64,000 bases of DNA, from assembly GCA_030528525.1 (NCBI GenBank), contig JAUMYT010000001.1, positions 49,529 to 113,528 on the forward strand, written 5' to 3'. Position numbers and translations under genes: made by a program. The notes beneath the pieces were generated by a model. That model was not told the DNA's origin, did no database searches, and saw nothing but the letters and a program-made list of their open reading frames with translations. Shown in pieces: positions 8,303 through 17,553 of the stretch; position 1 is the stretch's first letter; each line of letters starts with the position of its first letter. The stretch is from Pasteurellaceae bacterium (lineage in GTDB: Bacteria; Pseudomonadota; Gammaproteobacteria; Enterobacterales; Pasteurellaceae).

Positions 8303-9682
8303 ATGGCTAAACATAATAAAAAACAACATTCTGTGGAAACAGAACAAGTCGTTGATGATGTGAATGTGGACAACATGGACGTTGTTGAAGCAGAGAGCCT
8401 TGCAACAGAATCGCCAGAAGATGCCTTACAAGGGGGAAGATCTTCAGAAAAATCTGCAAAATCGTTGAAAGACGATGAGCCGAAGAAAGATGTGGAAACC
8501 GTTGAACGAGTGGCAGAGAAGAAATCGGGCAGCACGGCGATTGCTTTATTGGCATTGTTGGTGGCATTAGGTATTGGTGGCGTGGGATATTACTGCGGTA
8601 AACAAAAAGTTGCTGAAGTGGATCAACAAATTCAGCAATTAACTCAAAACGTAGAGAGCCTGAAATCGCAAGCCGGTGCGGTTGTGGCTCCAGCTGCTGC
8701 CGTTGAAATGCCAACGTTTGAGGCGGAAAAGGCCCAAATCGCCAAATTAGAAAGCGAAGCGAAAAAATCCGTTGAGCAGTTGGATGTGCTACAACGCCAG
8801 CAAGGCGATTATGCCAAACAAGTGGCGGCCCAAATCAACGGATTGCAAGCTCAATTACAACAATTAGGCTCCGTACCGAAAGCGGATACGACGGTGTTAC
8901 TGATTTCTGATGCAGATTTCTTATTAACCAATGCGTTGCGTAAAGTGGTTATTGATAATGATTTAGACACGGCAAAAAGTTTGTTGATCGAAGCGGATAA
9001 TGCGTTGAGCCAAGTAAATGATCCGCAGATCGCAACAGTGCGTGAAGCGATCAAAGCCGATCTGAATTTGCTTTCTAGCCTAAACAAAGTGGATCAAAAC
9101 AATTTAATGCAACGTTTGGCACAGTTAGCCAACTTAGTTGATGATATGCCAATGTTAGATAATGAACAGCTGGCCGGTATTGAAAATGGGGAAGTCAGTG
9201 ATTCCCTTGCGGATTGGCAACAAAATATTGAGAAAAGTGCTAATTCTTTCTTGAATCGTTTTATTCGCATTAGTGATAAGAATAAAGTGCAAGATAAAGC
9301 CTTTATTGCCCCAAATCAGGAAATTTATTTGCGTGAAAACATTCGTTTGCGTTTACAAATTGCGATTTTAACAGTGCCACGTCAACAAAACGAATTATAT
9401 AAGCAGTCGTTGGAAGCGGTGAGCACTTGGGTCAGAAGCTATTTCGATGTGCAAAATGAGAATGTCAAAACCTTCTTAAAAGAAGTGGATGATCTGATTG
9501 AGCAATCGATCTACATTGATGCACCAGCGACTCTCCAAAGTTTGAATTTATTAAAACAAAAATTGAATCGCTTGCCACAAGCCGTTGAAAAAATTCAGTT
9601 GGACGTTGATAAAGCGGTCGAGGAGTTGAAAATCGACAAACCTGCTGAGTCAGAACAAGCTCCAGCTGAGCAAAAACAATAA
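8303..9682 (+). CDS. hemX: HemX-like membrane protein
   Basis: A 459-residue bitopic inner-membrane protein, often annotated as a uroporphyrin-III C-methyltransferase although it lacks the methyltransferase fold. Residues 1-77 are an acidic cytoplasmic region, 78-97 one membrane helix (TAIALLALLVALGIGG), about 100-190 a coiled coil, and the remainder an alpha-helical periplasmic domain. Residues 43-55 (QGGRSSEKSAKSL) are the translation of a dispersed 35-bp DNA motif and probably not ancestral. It lies between hemD and hemY in the usual order. The exact role in heme synthesis is unproven for the family. Confidence 0.92.
   Translation: MAKHNKKQHSVETEQVVDDVNVDNMDVVEAESLATESPEDALQGGRSSEKSAKSLKDDEPKKDVETVERVAEKKSGSTAIALLALLVALGIGGVGYYCGKQKVAEVDQQIQQLTQNVESLKSQAGAVVAPAAAVEMPTFEAEKAQIAKLESEAKKSVEQLDVLQRQQGDYAKQVAAQINGLQAQLQQLGSVPKADTTVLLISDADFLLTNALRKVVIDNDLDTAKSLLIEADNALSQVNDPQIATVREAIKADLNLLSSLNKVDQNNLMQRLAQLANLVDDMPMLDNEQLAGIENGEVSDSLADWQQNIEKSANSFLNRFIRISDKNKVQDKAFIAPNQEIYLRENIRLRLQIAILTVPRQQNELYKQSLEAVSTWVRSYFDVQNENVKTFLKEVDDLIEQSIYIDAPATLQSLNLLKQKLNRLPQAVEKIQLDVDKAVEELKIDKPAESEQAPAEQKQ
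8428..8462 (+). repeat. 35-bp CAAGGGGG/GCAAAA motif inside hemX
   Basis: A full copy of the dispersed motif, ACAAGGGGGA then AGATCTTCAG and AAATCTGCAAAAT, lying in frame within the disordered N-terminal region of HemX and translated QGGRSSEKSAK. It has the same strand and reading frame as the copies in maf and rsxC. Confidence 0.85.
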
Positions 9683-9694
9683 GGAGAAAATAGT

Positions 9695-10942
9695 ATGATT
9701 CGAGTTCTCTTTTTAATGTTGTTGGTGCTGGCTGGCTTGATTTTAGGGCCTTATATTGCAGGGCATCAAGGCTATGTGCGTATTGAAACGGCCAATAAAG
9801 TGTTTGAAATGAGCATTGTGATGTTGGTGGTGTTCTTTGCGGTGCTATTGGCGGTGATTTATTTGTTGGAGTGGGTGGTGACTCGCTTCCTGCGTTTAAG
9901 TCGCAACTCTTACCAATGGTTTGGCAACCGTAAACGTATCAAAGCTCAGAAACAAACCCTTGAAGGCTTAATGAAAATGACCGAAGGGGATTATTCTAAA
10001 GCGGAGAAATTGATTAGTCGCAATGCGAAGCACTCTGATGAGCCAGTATTGAACTTCATCAAAGCCGCAGAAGCCGCACAGCAAAAAGGCGATGAATTAG
10101 CCGCGAATAAATACTTAATTGAGGCAGCAAAATTAGCCGGGCCGAATAGTGTGGCGGTGGAGTTAGCTCGTACTCGTTTATTATTACAACAAGGGAAATT
10201 ACCTGCGGCTCGTAGTGCGGTCGATAGTTTGCTCGTACTTGCCCCACATAATACTGATGCGTTACGTTTGGCGATTGAGATCTATCAGAAATCGAAAGCC
10301 TATAAAGCATTGGATAGCGTGTTAGATCAAATTGGACAACGCAGTTTCCTCTCGGCAGAAGAGTATGAAGCCCTTGAGCATCAAGTTGATGATGGTCTAT
10401 TAGATGAAATTATGACCGATCAAGGGCAAGAAGGCTTGCTTAATTGGTGGGAAAATCAACCAAGTCGCCGTCGCCGTTCAGTGTATGTTCGCACAGGAGT
10501 GGTTAAACGCTTGTTGGATAGTGATGACCATCAATCAGCAGCGGAAATTGCCCTTGAAACCATCAAGAAATTTGAAGACGATCAGTTACAAGGCTTATTT
10601 AATGAATTGACTCGTTTACAAGTGGATGAAAATACGAAGTTATTGAAAGTCTTGGCAAAACGCTATACGAAAGCCGCATCGCATTACAGCGATGATTATG
10701 CAAGAGCTTTGGGCTATGTGTATGCGAGAGAGGGCTTGTTTGACAAAGCGAAACCGTATTTTGTGCAGTTACTTGACCATCACGAATGCACTGCGAATGA
10801 TCGCATTATGGCACTTTATGTGGCAGAGCAGATGCACGATGCAGAACTCGTTGCACAAATTCGTCAAGAGAGCTTAAAAGAAGTGAATATGGATGTGAAA
10901 AGTGAACCCGTTTTGGCATTGCCAGAAGGTGTGCAGAAATAA
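9695..10942 (+). CDS. hemY: HemY-like TPR membrane protein
   Basis: A 415-residue inner-membrane protein of the gammaproteobacterial HemY family. It has two membrane segments near residues 1-22 and 38-62, then a cytoplasmic or periplasmic domain of TPR-like helical repeats (MTEGDYSKAEKL, GDELAANKYLIEAAKLAG, GKLPAARSAVDSLLVLAP). It is not the protoporphyrinogen oxidase of the same name in Gram-positive bacteria. It is the last gene of the hem operon, 12 bp after hemX and followed by a strong terminator. Its molecular role is not firmly known; late heme synthesis is inferred from conserved linkage. Confidence 0.92.
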   Translation: MIRVLFLMLLVLAGLILGPYIAGHQGYVRIETANKVFEMSIVMLVVFFAVLLAVIYLLEWVVTRFLRLSRNSYQWFGNRKRIKAQKQTLEGLMKMTEGDYSKAEKLISRNAKHSDEPVLNFIKAAEAAQQKGDELAANKYLIEAAKLAGPNSVAVELARTRLLLQQGKLPAARSAVDSLLVLAPHNTDALRLAIEIYQKSKAYKALDSVLDQIGQRSFLSAEEYEALEHQVDDGLLDEIMTDQGQEGLLNWWENQPSRRRRSVYVRTGVVKRLLDSDDHQSAAEIALETIKKFEDDQLQGLFNELTRLQVDENTKLLKVLAKRYTKAASHYSDDYARALGYVYAREGLFDKAKPYFVQLLDHHECTANDRIMALYVAEQMHDAELVAQIRQESLKEVNMDVKSEPVLALPEGVQK

Positions 10943-10965
10943 ATTCATCGGTTGATGAATATTGA

Positions 10966-11002
10966 AAATGGCTTGCGTGGTGATTACGCAAGCCATTTTT
11001 TT
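10966..11002 (+). terminator. hemY terminator
   Basis: A perfect hairpin, ATGGCTTGCG/CGCAAGCCAT, followed by a run of seven T at 10996-11002. It is a strong intrinsic terminator for the hem operon. The A-rich 5' flank would allow weaker use in the other direction. Confidence 0.9.
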
Positions 11003-11032
11003 GCAAAATCTTCAAGTTTCTTACCCCCTTGT
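10998..11032 (-). repeat. 35-bp CAAGGGGG/GCAAAA motif between hemY and tsaD
   Basis: On the minus strand ACAAGGGGGT, AAGAAACTTG, AAGATTTTGCAAAAA: a full copy in the convergent gap, abutting the T tract of the hemY terminator. Confidence 0.85.
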
Positions 11033-11044
11033 GGAGAGGGTAAC

Positions 11045-12076
11045 CTAGTTGATTGACGTAAGCTCGGTCATTGGCCAGCGAGGTTTGACTTGTACCGCTA
11101 AATCGGTATGCTCGCCATTTTTTAGGCGAAGAAAGCCTGCGTAGGCGATCATCGCACCATTATCCGTACAAAATGCAGGGCGTGGATAAAACACGTCGCC
11201 ACCAATTTGTTGCATTAGCTCGGCTAAATCTGCTCGTAGTTGCTTGTTAGCACTAACTCCGCCTGCAATCACAAGGCGTTTGTAGCCTGTTTGTTGCAAG
11301 GCTCGGCGACATTTAATCATCAAGGTATCAATGACTGCTTGTTGGAAAGCGTGTGCAATATCGCATTTGGTTTGATGATCAAGATTGCCACTTTCATCTA
11401 AATTTGCATTGATCGTGTTTGCAGCAAAGGTTTTCAGCCCTGAAAAGCTGAAATCCAGCCCAGGGCGGTCGGTCATTGGACGGGGAAATATAAACCGCTC
11501 AGGCGTGCCATTTTCAGCAAGTTTAGCTAGTGCGGCTCCACCAGGGTAATCCAAACCGAGCAATTTAGCGGTTTTATCAAAAGCTTCGCCAGCCGCATCA
11601 TCAATCGATTCGCCGAGTAGTTCATATTTACCTACGTTTTCTACTTTGACAAGCTGAGTGTGTCCGCCTGAAACCAACAATGCCACAAACGGAAATTCAG
11701 GTGGGTTGTCTTCCAACATTGGGGCAAGCAAATGCCCTTCCATATGATGCACGCCAAGGGCTGGCACATTCCACGCATACGCCAGAGAGCGAGCGATTGT
11801 CGCCCCAACGAGTAATGCCCCGACGAGCCCCGGCCCTGCGGTATAAGCAACGCCGTCGATTTGTTCAGGTGTGAGTTTGGCTTCGTTGAGAGCGGCGTCA
11901 ATTAATGGCAAGGTTTTGCGGATATGATCACGAGATGCCAATTCTGGCACAACGCCACCGTAGTCGGCGTGCATTTCAATTTGGCTGTAAAGTTGATTGG
12001 CGATTAACCCTTGGGTTTCATCATAAATTGCGACACCCGTTTCATCGCAGGAGGTTTCGATGCCTAAAATTTTCAT
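11045..12076 (-). CDS. tsaD: tRNA N6-adenosine threonylcarbamoyltransferase TsaD
   Basis: Transfers the threonylcarbamoyl group to A37 of ANN-decoding tRNAs, working with TsaB, TsaC and TsaE. It is a cytoplasmic 343-residue protein. The start at 12076 gives [19 protein letters not shown], the universal N-terminus; an upstream in-frame ATG would add 15 unrelated residues. The metal ligands are in [10 protein letters not shown] near residue 110, and VSGGHTQLV and [14 protein letters not shown] are further ASKHA-fold motifs. It is downstream of and collinear with bamD. Essential in most bacteria. Confidence 0.97.
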   Translation of the reverse strand: MKILGIETSCDETGVAIYDETQGLIANQLYSQIEMHADYGGVVPELASRDHIRKTLPLIDAALNEAKLTPEQIDGVAYTAGPGLVGALLVGATIARSLAYAWNVPALGVHHMEGHLLAPMLEDNPPEFPFVALLVSGGHTQLVKVENVGKYELLGESIDDAAGEAFDKTAKLLGLDYPGGAALAKLAENGTPERFIFPRPMTDRPGLDFSFSGLKTFAANTINANLDESGNLDHQTKCDIAHAFQQAVIDTLMIKCRRALQQTGYKRLVIAGGVSANKQLRADLAELMQQIGGDVFYPRPAFCTDNGAMIAYAGFLRLKNGEHTDLAVQVKPRWPMTELTSIN

Positions 12077-12127
12077 GAGATGGTTTAGCTCATAACAGAG
12101 AAGAACGCTTAATACGTCCAAGAAATG

Positions 12128-12159
12128 TTGTAAAATGCTTAATTTTCTCTCCCCCTTGT
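12128..12159 (-). repeat. degenerate 35-bp motif between bamD and tsaD
   Basis: On the minus strand ACAAGGGGGAGAGAAAATTAAG then CATTTTACAA. The core end is intact, but GCAAAA is changed and the length is shorter than 35, so this is a decayed copy. Confidence 0.45.
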
Positions 12160-12184
12160 AAGAGGAAGAGACGTTTAGCTAAGG

Positions 12185-12961
12185 TTAGAATTGTGCACCA
12201 TAGGCTGGTTTTTTGATGTCTGGAAAGCTACGATCTTTATTCTCTTCGATCAGCTTTGCTACGTTTTGGGCAGAATCGGTGATGCCAATGGCGTTAAATG
12301 ATTGTTGTAAAAGAGGTAATGCCTCAACGGCCGCTTTCGTTTCTGGATGGAAACGGAGTAGCCCTTCAATACGGTTGATAACGGCAACATAGGCCTGGCG
12401 TTTCATATAAAATTGAGCAATGCTCAATTCATGCTCTGCTAAACGATTTTTCATATACGTCATCCATTCTTTCGCTTCTGCAGTATATTGGCTGTGTGGA
12501 TAATGTTGAGTTAACGTGCGGAAATTACCATAGGCATTACGGACATTATCCACTGCTCGTTTGGCATTATTGACTCGGAAGACATCTTGGAGCCAATTAT
12601 CGGCTAAACGTGCATTGCTCAATCCGGCTAAATAGAAAACATAATCCATTGATGGGCTGTTTGGATAGGCCCGAGAGAAGCGTTCAGCCACATCAAGTGC
12701 TTTATAGTATTCACCTAATTTATATTGTGCGTAAATCATACTCAGTTGAATTTGCTCGCCATACGTACCTTGAGAATTGACATCCACTGCCTCCAAATGG
12801 CGAATTGCATTGTTATAATCCCCTTTTTCAATATAATTCTGCCCTTTGCTATAAAGTTCTTGGGCTGGAATGCCTTCAAATTCGTTTTTATTAGAGTTAG
12901 AACAGCCTGCAATAACTAAGCCTGCTAAAACCATCGATGCTAAAGATGTGAGTTTACGCAT
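12185..12961 (-). CDS. bamD: outer membrane assembly lipoprotein BamD
   Basis: An essential component of the BAM complex that inserts beta-barrel proteins into the outer membrane; a lipoprotein facing the periplasm, 258 residues. The start at 12961 puts the lipobox LVIAGC with Cys20 in the right place; an ATG 72 bases upstream is in frame but non-family. TPR repeats follow (ELYSKGQNYIEKGDYNNAI, YKLGEYYKALDVAERF, YPNSPSMDYVFYLAGL). It is divergent from rluD, a linkage also seen in enterobacteria. Confidence 0.96.
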   Translation of the reverse strand: MRKLTSLASMVLAGLVIAGCSNSNKNEFEGIPAQELYSKGQNYIEKGDYNNAIRHLEAVDVNSQGTYGEQIQLSMIYAQYKLGEYYKALDVAERFSRAYPNSPSMDYVFYLAGLSNARLADNWLQDVFRVNNAKRAVDNVRNAYGNFRTLTQHYPHSQYTAEAKEWMTYMKNRLAEHELSIAQFYMKRQAYVAVINRIEGLLRFHPETKAAVEALPLLQQSFNAIGITDSAQNVAKLIEENKDRSFPDIKKPAYGAQF

Positions 12962-13109
12962 AATGTTTCCTATAAAAAGTGTCTGCGACAAAAAGTTAAT
13001 GTACAATGCACTTGGACTGACTCTTGTTCGCAAAGTTCAGACAAAAAATTCTGTTTATTTTATCGGACATCTCAACATAATAAAATCATAATTTGGAATT
13101 TTACACAGA

Positions 13110-14087
13110 ATGACTCAGCAAATCACTTTACAAGCCGAAATTACTGCCGATTTATTGGGAGCAAGGCTCGACCAAGCCTTGGCTCAACTTTTCCCTGATT
13201 ATTCACGCTCTCGCATTAAAGTGTGGATTGAAAATAATCAAGTGAGCGTGAACGGCACCATTGTGAACAAAGCCCGTGAAAAAGTCTTCGGGGGCGAACA
13301 GGTTGAAATTCAAGCGGAAATGGAAGATGAAGTACGGTTTGAGCCTGAAGATATTCCGCTCAATATTGTTTATGAAGATGAGGACATTTTAGTCATCAAC
13401 AAGCCAATGGATCTGGTCGTACACCCTGGGGCAGGCAACCCAAATGGCACAGTGCTGAATGCGTTATTGCATCACTATCCACAAATTGCCGAAGTGCCAC
13501 GGGCGGGCATTGTCCACCGCTTAGACAAAGACACCACAGGGCTAATGGTGGTGGCAAAAACCGTGCCAGCCCAAACCCATTTGGTCACTGCCTTGCAAAA
13601 ACGTCAAATTACCCGTGAATATGAAGCGGTCGCCAGTGGCATTATGACTCAAGGAGGTAAAGTTGATGAGCCAATGGCTCGCCACCCAACCAAACGCACT
13701 GCAATGGCGGTTCATCCAATGGGCAAACCTGCAGTGACGCACTACCGCATTATGGAGCGTTTCCGCAATTACACTCGCCTGCGTTTGCGTCTAGAAACAG
13801 GGCGAACCCACCAAATCCGTGTGCATATGGCACACATTGCCCATCCGTTACTTGGCGATCAGCTCTACGGCGGCAGACCTCGCCCACCGAAAGGGGCGAG
13901 CGAAGCATTTTTAGCGGTACTTCGCAACTTCAAACGCCAAGCCCTGCACGCTGCAATGCTTCGCTTAAACCACCCAATCACAGGTGAACTAATGGAATGG
14001 CACGCCCCGCTACCTGATGATTTTGTGGCATTAATTGATGCGTTGAAAGCGGATTATTTGTTGTATAAAGACGAATTGGACTATTAA
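13110..14087 (+). CDS. rluD: ribosomal large subunit pseudouridine synthase D
   Basis: Makes pseudouridines in helix 69 of 23S rRNA (positions 1911, 1915 and 1917 in E. coli); cytoplasmic, 325 residues. It has an N-terminal S4 RNA-binding domain (about residues 18-75, GARLDQALAQLFPDYSRSRI) and a RluA-type catalytic domain with the active-site Asp in HRLDKDTTGL near residue 139. RTHQIRVHMAHIAHPLLGD is another family block. It is divergently transcribed from bamD. Confidence 0.97.
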   Translation: MTQQITLQAEITADLLGARLDQALAQLFPDYSRSRIKVWIENNQVSVNGTIVNKAREKVFGGEQVEIQAEMEDEVRFEPEDIPLNIVYEDEDILVINKPMDLVVHPGAGNPNGTVLNALLHHYPQIAEVPRAGIVHRLDKDTTGLMVVAKTVPAQTHLVTALQKRQITREYEAVASGIMTQGGKVDEPMARHPTKRTAMAVHPMGKPAVTHYRIMERFRNYTRLRLRLETGRTHQIRVHMAHIAHPLLGDQLYGGRPRPPKGASEAFLAVLRNFKRQALHAAMLRLNHPITGELMEWHAPLPDDFVALIDALKADYLLYKDELDY

Positions 14088-14107
14088 ACATTACCGAGGA
14101 GGCTACC

Positions 14108-14142
14108 ATTTTGCAAAAAGTGGTGCTAACTAACCCCCTTGC
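14108..14142 (-). repeat. 35-bp CAAGGGGG/GCAAAA motif between rluD and recR
   Basis: On the minus strand GCAAGGGGGT, TAGTTAGCAC, CACTTTTTGCAAAAT: a full 35-bp copy in the convergent gap. Confidence 0.85.
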
Positions 14143-14160
14143 TGGCTAGTTGATTCAGTG

Positions 14161-14766
14161 TTAGAACTGCACATCGCGTCTGCCGATAAAGGAGTGAGAA
14201 AGCGTGGTGCCGTCAATGTTTTCCAATTCGCTGCCCACAGGAATGCCGTGGGCAATGCGAGTGACTTTGATATTGTGAACCAAGCACATTTCGGCAATGT
14301 AGTTGGCGGTGGCTTCGCCTTCAATGGTTGGATTGGTGGCAAGGATCACTTCGTGGAAAGACTCTTGTTCTAAACGTTGTTGCAATAAATCCAAGCCAAT
14401 TTCACGTGGGCCAATGCCGTCCAGTGGCGAAAGATGCCCCATCAGCACAAAATATCGCCCTGAAAATTGCCCAGTTTGCTCAATGGCTGGAATATCGGTC
14501 GGCATTTCCACAATGCAAAGCTGCCCGCTCGCTTGGCGGCGGTAATTTTGGCAAATGGCACATTCGTCTTCTTCGGTAAAGGTGCGGCAACTTTTACAAT
14601 GCCCAATATGCGTCATCGCTTCGTGTAACGCATTTGCAAGAGCGATGCCACCTTTGCGGTTGCGTTGCAACAGATGATACGCCATTCGTTGTGCCGATTT
14701 CGGTCCAACCCCAGGTAAAGCTCGCAGGGCTTCAATTAAATTATCAAGTAGTGGGCTAGTTTGCAT
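14161..14766 (-). CDS. recR: recombination mediator protein RecR
   Basis: Works with RecF and RecO to load RecA on single-stranded gaps; cytoplasmic, 201 residues as usual. I choose the start at 14766 ([20 protein letters not shown]) because an in-frame ATG 24 bases upstream adds residues outside the family. Domains are a helix-hairpin-helix ([20 protein letters not shown]), a four-Cys zinc finger (CKSC...CAIC) and a TOPRIM domain ([17 protein letters not shown]). The gene often follows dnaX-ybaB, which is not seen here. Confidence 0.96.
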   Translation of the reverse strand: MQTSPLLDNLIEALRALPGVGPKSAQRMAYHLLQRNRKGGIALANALHEAMTHIGHCKSCRTFTEEDECAICQNYRRQASGQLCIVEMPTDIPAIEQTGQFSGRYFVLMGHLSPLDGIGPREIGLDLLQQRLEQESFHEVILATNPTIEGEATANYIAEMCLVHNIKVTRIAHGIPVGSELENIDGTTLSHSFIGRRDVQF

Positions 14767-14964
14767 TTGCGGATTCTTTGCTATGTCCAAAAGTGGTACA
14801 TTTTATGGACATCAGGCAAGAATCTCAAGTCATTAGCCTATTTCATCAAAATTTGCAGAGATTTCTCTGCAGGGCGAAACGTTTTCCGCTATAATCGCCA
14901 GCCGATTACCGTTCGGTAATTTCTTTCCTTTTTTAAAGTTAATTCAAACTGAGAGTTGAAACTA

Positions 14965-16206
14965 ATGACAACAGAAAATATCAGCAAACCGAAACAAGTT
15001 TTCGTGGGTTTGCAAATGCTTTTCGTGGCGTTCGGTGCGTTAGTGCTGATGCCACTTATCACAGGTCTTGATCCTAATACCGCTTTATTAACCGCAGGCA
15101 TTGGTACTTTGTTATTCCAACTTTGTACCAAAGGGCAAGTGCCGATCTTCTTGGCGTCGTCTTTTGCGTTTATCGCACCGATTCAATACGGCGTGCAAAC
15201 TTGGGGCATTCCAGTCACAATGGGGGGCTTGGTCTTCACAGGTTTGGTCTATTTTGCCTTATCTAGCCTGGTGAAATTCAAAGGGGTGGCGATTTTAGAT
15301 AAATTGTTCCCACCTGTGGTCGTTGGTCCTGTGATCATCATTATCGGCTTGGGGCTGGCACCTGTTGGCGTGAATATGGCGTTAGGCAAAACAGGCGATG
15401 GCTCGGCGGTGCTGTTCCAATATGATCAGGCAATTATCGTGTCAATGGTCACGCTCATCACAACCTTGATTGTGGCGGTGTTTACCAAAGGCTTGATGAA
15501 ACTCGTGCCGATTATGTTTGCGATTGCGGTCGGTTACATTTTGTCGATTTTTATGGGCTTGGTAAACTTCCAGCCGATTGCGGACGCAGCTTGGATCAGC
15601 TTGCCGAATATCACGACACCTGAATTCAAATTAGAAGCGATTTTATACTTGCTCCCGATTGCCCTTGCCCCAGCGGTAGAACACGTGGGCGGCATTATGG
15701 CGATCAGCTCGGTCACAGGGAAAAACTTCCTGAACAAGCCAGGCTTACACCGCACATTATTGGGCGATGGCGTGGCGACCTCTGCGGCAGCAATGCTCGG
15801 TGGCCCACCAAACACTACCTATGCGGAAGTGACAGGGGCGGTAATGCTGACCAAAAACTTCAACCCACGCGTAATGACCTATGCGGCGATTTGGGCGATT
15901 GCAATTTCGTTCTGTGGTAAAGTCGGGGCATTCTTGCAAAGTATCCCAACAGTCGTAATGGGTGGCATTATGATGTTAGTCTTCGGCTCGATTGCGGCGG
16001 TGGGAATGAGTACGCTCATTCGTGCCAGAGTGGATATGAGCGAAGCACGCAACTTATGTATCGTGTCAGTCGTAATGACTTTTGGTATCGGACATATGTT
16101 AGTCAGCGTTGGCTCGTTCTCGCTGCAAGGCATCAGCCTGTGTGCGATTGTGGCGATTTTGCTCAACTTGGTTTTACCAAAAGCGAAAAGTACGCCAGCA
16201 GAATAG
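14965..16206 (+). CDS. uraA: uracil permease, NCS2 family
   Basis: A 413-residue uracil:proton symporter in the inner membrane. Fourteen hydrophobic segments would be expected, and at least ten are obvious. Typical parts are FVGLQMLFVAFGALVLMPL near the N-terminus, VEHVGGIMAISSVTGKNF with the substrate-binding Glu, and GGPPNTTYAEVTGAV. The start is ATG at 14965; an upstream in-frame TTG is less likely. It is a single gene ended by a terminator. In relatives it lies next to upp, but not here. Confidence 0.94.
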   Translation: MTTENISKPKQVFVGLQMLFVAFGALVLMPLITGLDPNTALLTAGIGTLLFQLCTKGQVPIFLASSFAFIAPIQYGVQTWGIPVTMGGLVFTGLVYFALSSLVKFKGVAILDKLFPPVVVGPVIIIIGLGLAPVGVNMALGKTGDGSAVLFQYDQAIIVSMVTLITTLIVAVFTKGLMKLVPIMFAIAVGYILSIFMGLVNFQPIADAAWISLPNITTPEFKLEAILYLLPIALAPAVEHVGGIMAISSVTGKNFLNKPGLHRTLLGDGVATSAAAMLGGPPNTTYAEVTGAVMLTKNFNPRVMTYAAIWAIAISFCGKVGAFLQSIPTVVMGGIMMLVFGSIAAVGMSTLIRARVDMSEARNLCIVSVVMTFGIGHMLVSVGSFSLQGISLCAIVAILLNLVLPKAKSTPAE

Positions 16207-16220
16207 AAATTGATTGAATA

Positions 16221-16247
16221 AAAAAGCCACCTTAACGGTGGCTTTTT
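16221..16247. terminator. bidirectional terminator between uraA and trxA
   Basis: AAAAAGCCACC-TTAAC-GGTGGCTTTTT is a symmetric hairpin with an A run on one side and a T run on the other. It should end both converging genes. Confidence 0.9.
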
Positions 16248-16266
16248 AGGTTTTATTCGAAGCGAA

Positions 16267-16581
16267 TTATTTTAAATTCTCTAAGAATGCAGGTAAATTT
16301 TGTGCTCCCACTTGTTGGGCGACCACTTCGCCATTTTTAATGATAAGAAGGTAAGGGATACTGCGAACGCCATATTCCGCTGGGATTTGTTGGTTCTCGT
16401 CCACGTTCATTTTCACGATACGGGCGGCACTGCCAACTTGTGCCGCTAAATCGTCTAATACAGGACCGATTGCACGGCAAGGGCCACACCAAGGTGCCCA
16501 GAAATCTAATAAAACAGGCACATCCGATTTTAGCACGTCTTGGTCAAATGTGGCATCAGTGGTATGAATTACGCTGCTCAT
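16267..16581 (-). CDS. trxA: thioredoxin
   Basis: A small cytoplasmic disulfide reductase, 104 residues. The active site WAPWCGPC has the canonical CGPC pair, and the cis-proline loop reads VRSIPYLLI. It supplies electrons to ribonucleotide reductase, PAPS reductase, methionine sulfoxide reductases and others. It stands as a single gene with its own promoter about 65 bp upstream, converging on uraA. Confidence 0.96.
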   Translation of the reverse strand: MSSVIHTTDATFDQDVLKSDVPVLLDFWAPWCGPCRAIGPVLDDLAAQVGSAARIVKMNVDENQQIPAEYGVRSIPYLLIIKNGEVVAQQVGAQNLPAFLENLK

Positions 16582-16645
16582 AATGTTTCCTTAAATAATT
16601 ATAATGAAAAGAGAAAGCCTTAAGGCTTGAATTAAAGTAGTGTAC

Positions 16646-16674
16646 AAGATAGGGATTTATTGTATTTTTTGCAA
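16646..16674 (-). promoter_or_regulatory. probable trxA promoter
   Basis: On the minus strand TTGCAA (16674-16669), a 17-bp spacer and TATCTT (16651-16646) form a reasonable sigma-70 promoter about 65 bp before the trxA start codon. Confidence 0.45.
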
Positions 16675-16825
16675 GAGGCAAAGCGTAATTCGCGTGATTA
16701 TTTTTCTCATATGACGAAGTATGATTGTGAGATAATTTATTCCTATCTGTTGAAGTAGCAAGATTCTCAAACGGTCAATGTTTAAGAAAATGGCTACTTG
16801 TTTCATTGAAAAATAAGGAGCTTTT

Positions 16826-17506
16826 ATGTTGAACCATAATATGGCGGTGCTGGCTTTAGATCCTCAAAGTGAAGCACTCTTAAACCAATTACAGCCTCAA
16901 GTGAACAATATTCACTTCTCGGCAGTAAATGAAGACACGGAAATTATTTTGGTCTTCACTTATCTTGGCCAGTATTTTAACCCTGAAAAATTCTCCTCGT
17001 GTTTATCTCAATATCAAGAGAAATTCGTGTTCGGTGTTGTCATTGGAGAATCCGTATCGGCGGAAGAGCAAGCAGTATTAGCCACTCTCAGAGGTTATTT
17101 TCTGTTAGAGATACCAGAATCCTCATACAAAGCAGGTATTTTGTTATCCGTCTTTGATAAAATGTGTGCCCCTCCAACAGAAAAGGGACTAATGCCTTTT
17201 GTGGATTTTTCGGATATTGCTCTATTAACAGCCAATTGCTCCCCTGTTAATATGATACAAGTAAGTGCGGAAGGACAGGATGCTGTTGCGTCTATTTGTT
17301 CACAACTTTCAGGACTGATTAGCGATCAAATAAAAGGTCTGTGTGTTTTGGTTATAGCAAACTCTTCATTAGAGCTAGGGCAATACGGAGAAATTCTGGA
17401 TGTGATCTTCGAACAGGTGCCAGAAGGGGTTGTCTCAATGTTCGACTGGATCATGGTGGAAGATAGTCAGTCGTCAATACAAGTTCTCGTATTCACGGGA
17501 AAATAG
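16826..17506 (+). CDS. FtsZ-like protein lacking the GTP-binding signature (candidate)
   Basis: A 226-residue cytoplasmic protein with a good ribosome site (AAGGAG, 16816-16821). I do not know a described family for it, but several segments line up in order with FtsZ. NIHFSAVNEDT (28-38) resembles FtsZ VEFFAVNTDA. FLLEIPESS (92-100) resembles LITIPNDKLL. GLMPFVDFSDI (121-131) resembles GLMNVDFADV. IKGLCVLVIANSSLELGQY (169-187) resembles ARGVLVNITAGFDLRLDEF. IQVLVFTGK (218-226) resembles RVTVVATGI. The GGGTGTG nucleotide loop is absent: residues 40-52 read IILVFTYLGQYFN. The catalytic T7-loop and the C-terminal FtsA/ZipA-binding tail are also missing. It looks like a shortened FtsZ-derived protein, perhaps a partner or inhibitor of FtsZ. 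Homology is by eye and needs a profile search. Confidence 0.55.
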   Translation: MLNHNMAVLALDPQSEALLNQLQPQVNNIHFSAVNEDTEIILVFTYLGQYFNPEKFSSCLSQYQEKFVFGVVIGESVSAEEQAVLATLRGYFLLEIPESSYKAGILLSVFDKMCAPPTEKGLMPFVDFSDIALLTANCSPVNMIQVSAEGQDAVASICSQLSGLISDQIKGLCVLVIANSSLELGQYGEILDVIFEQVPEGVVSMFDWIMVEDSQSSIQVLVFTGK

Positions 17507-17516
17507 CCAAAAATCC

Positions 17517-17553
17517 AATCAATTGGAGCGGATTTGTCTCAATTGATTTTATT
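17517..17553 (+). terminator. possible terminator after FtsZ-like gene
   Basis: AATCAATTGGAG pairs with CTCAATTGATT (one bulged G, 11-nt loop) and is followed by TTATTTT. It is a moderate intrinsic terminator starting 11 bp after the stop codon. The rest of the gap to 17724 shows nothing I recognise. Confidence 0.5.
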
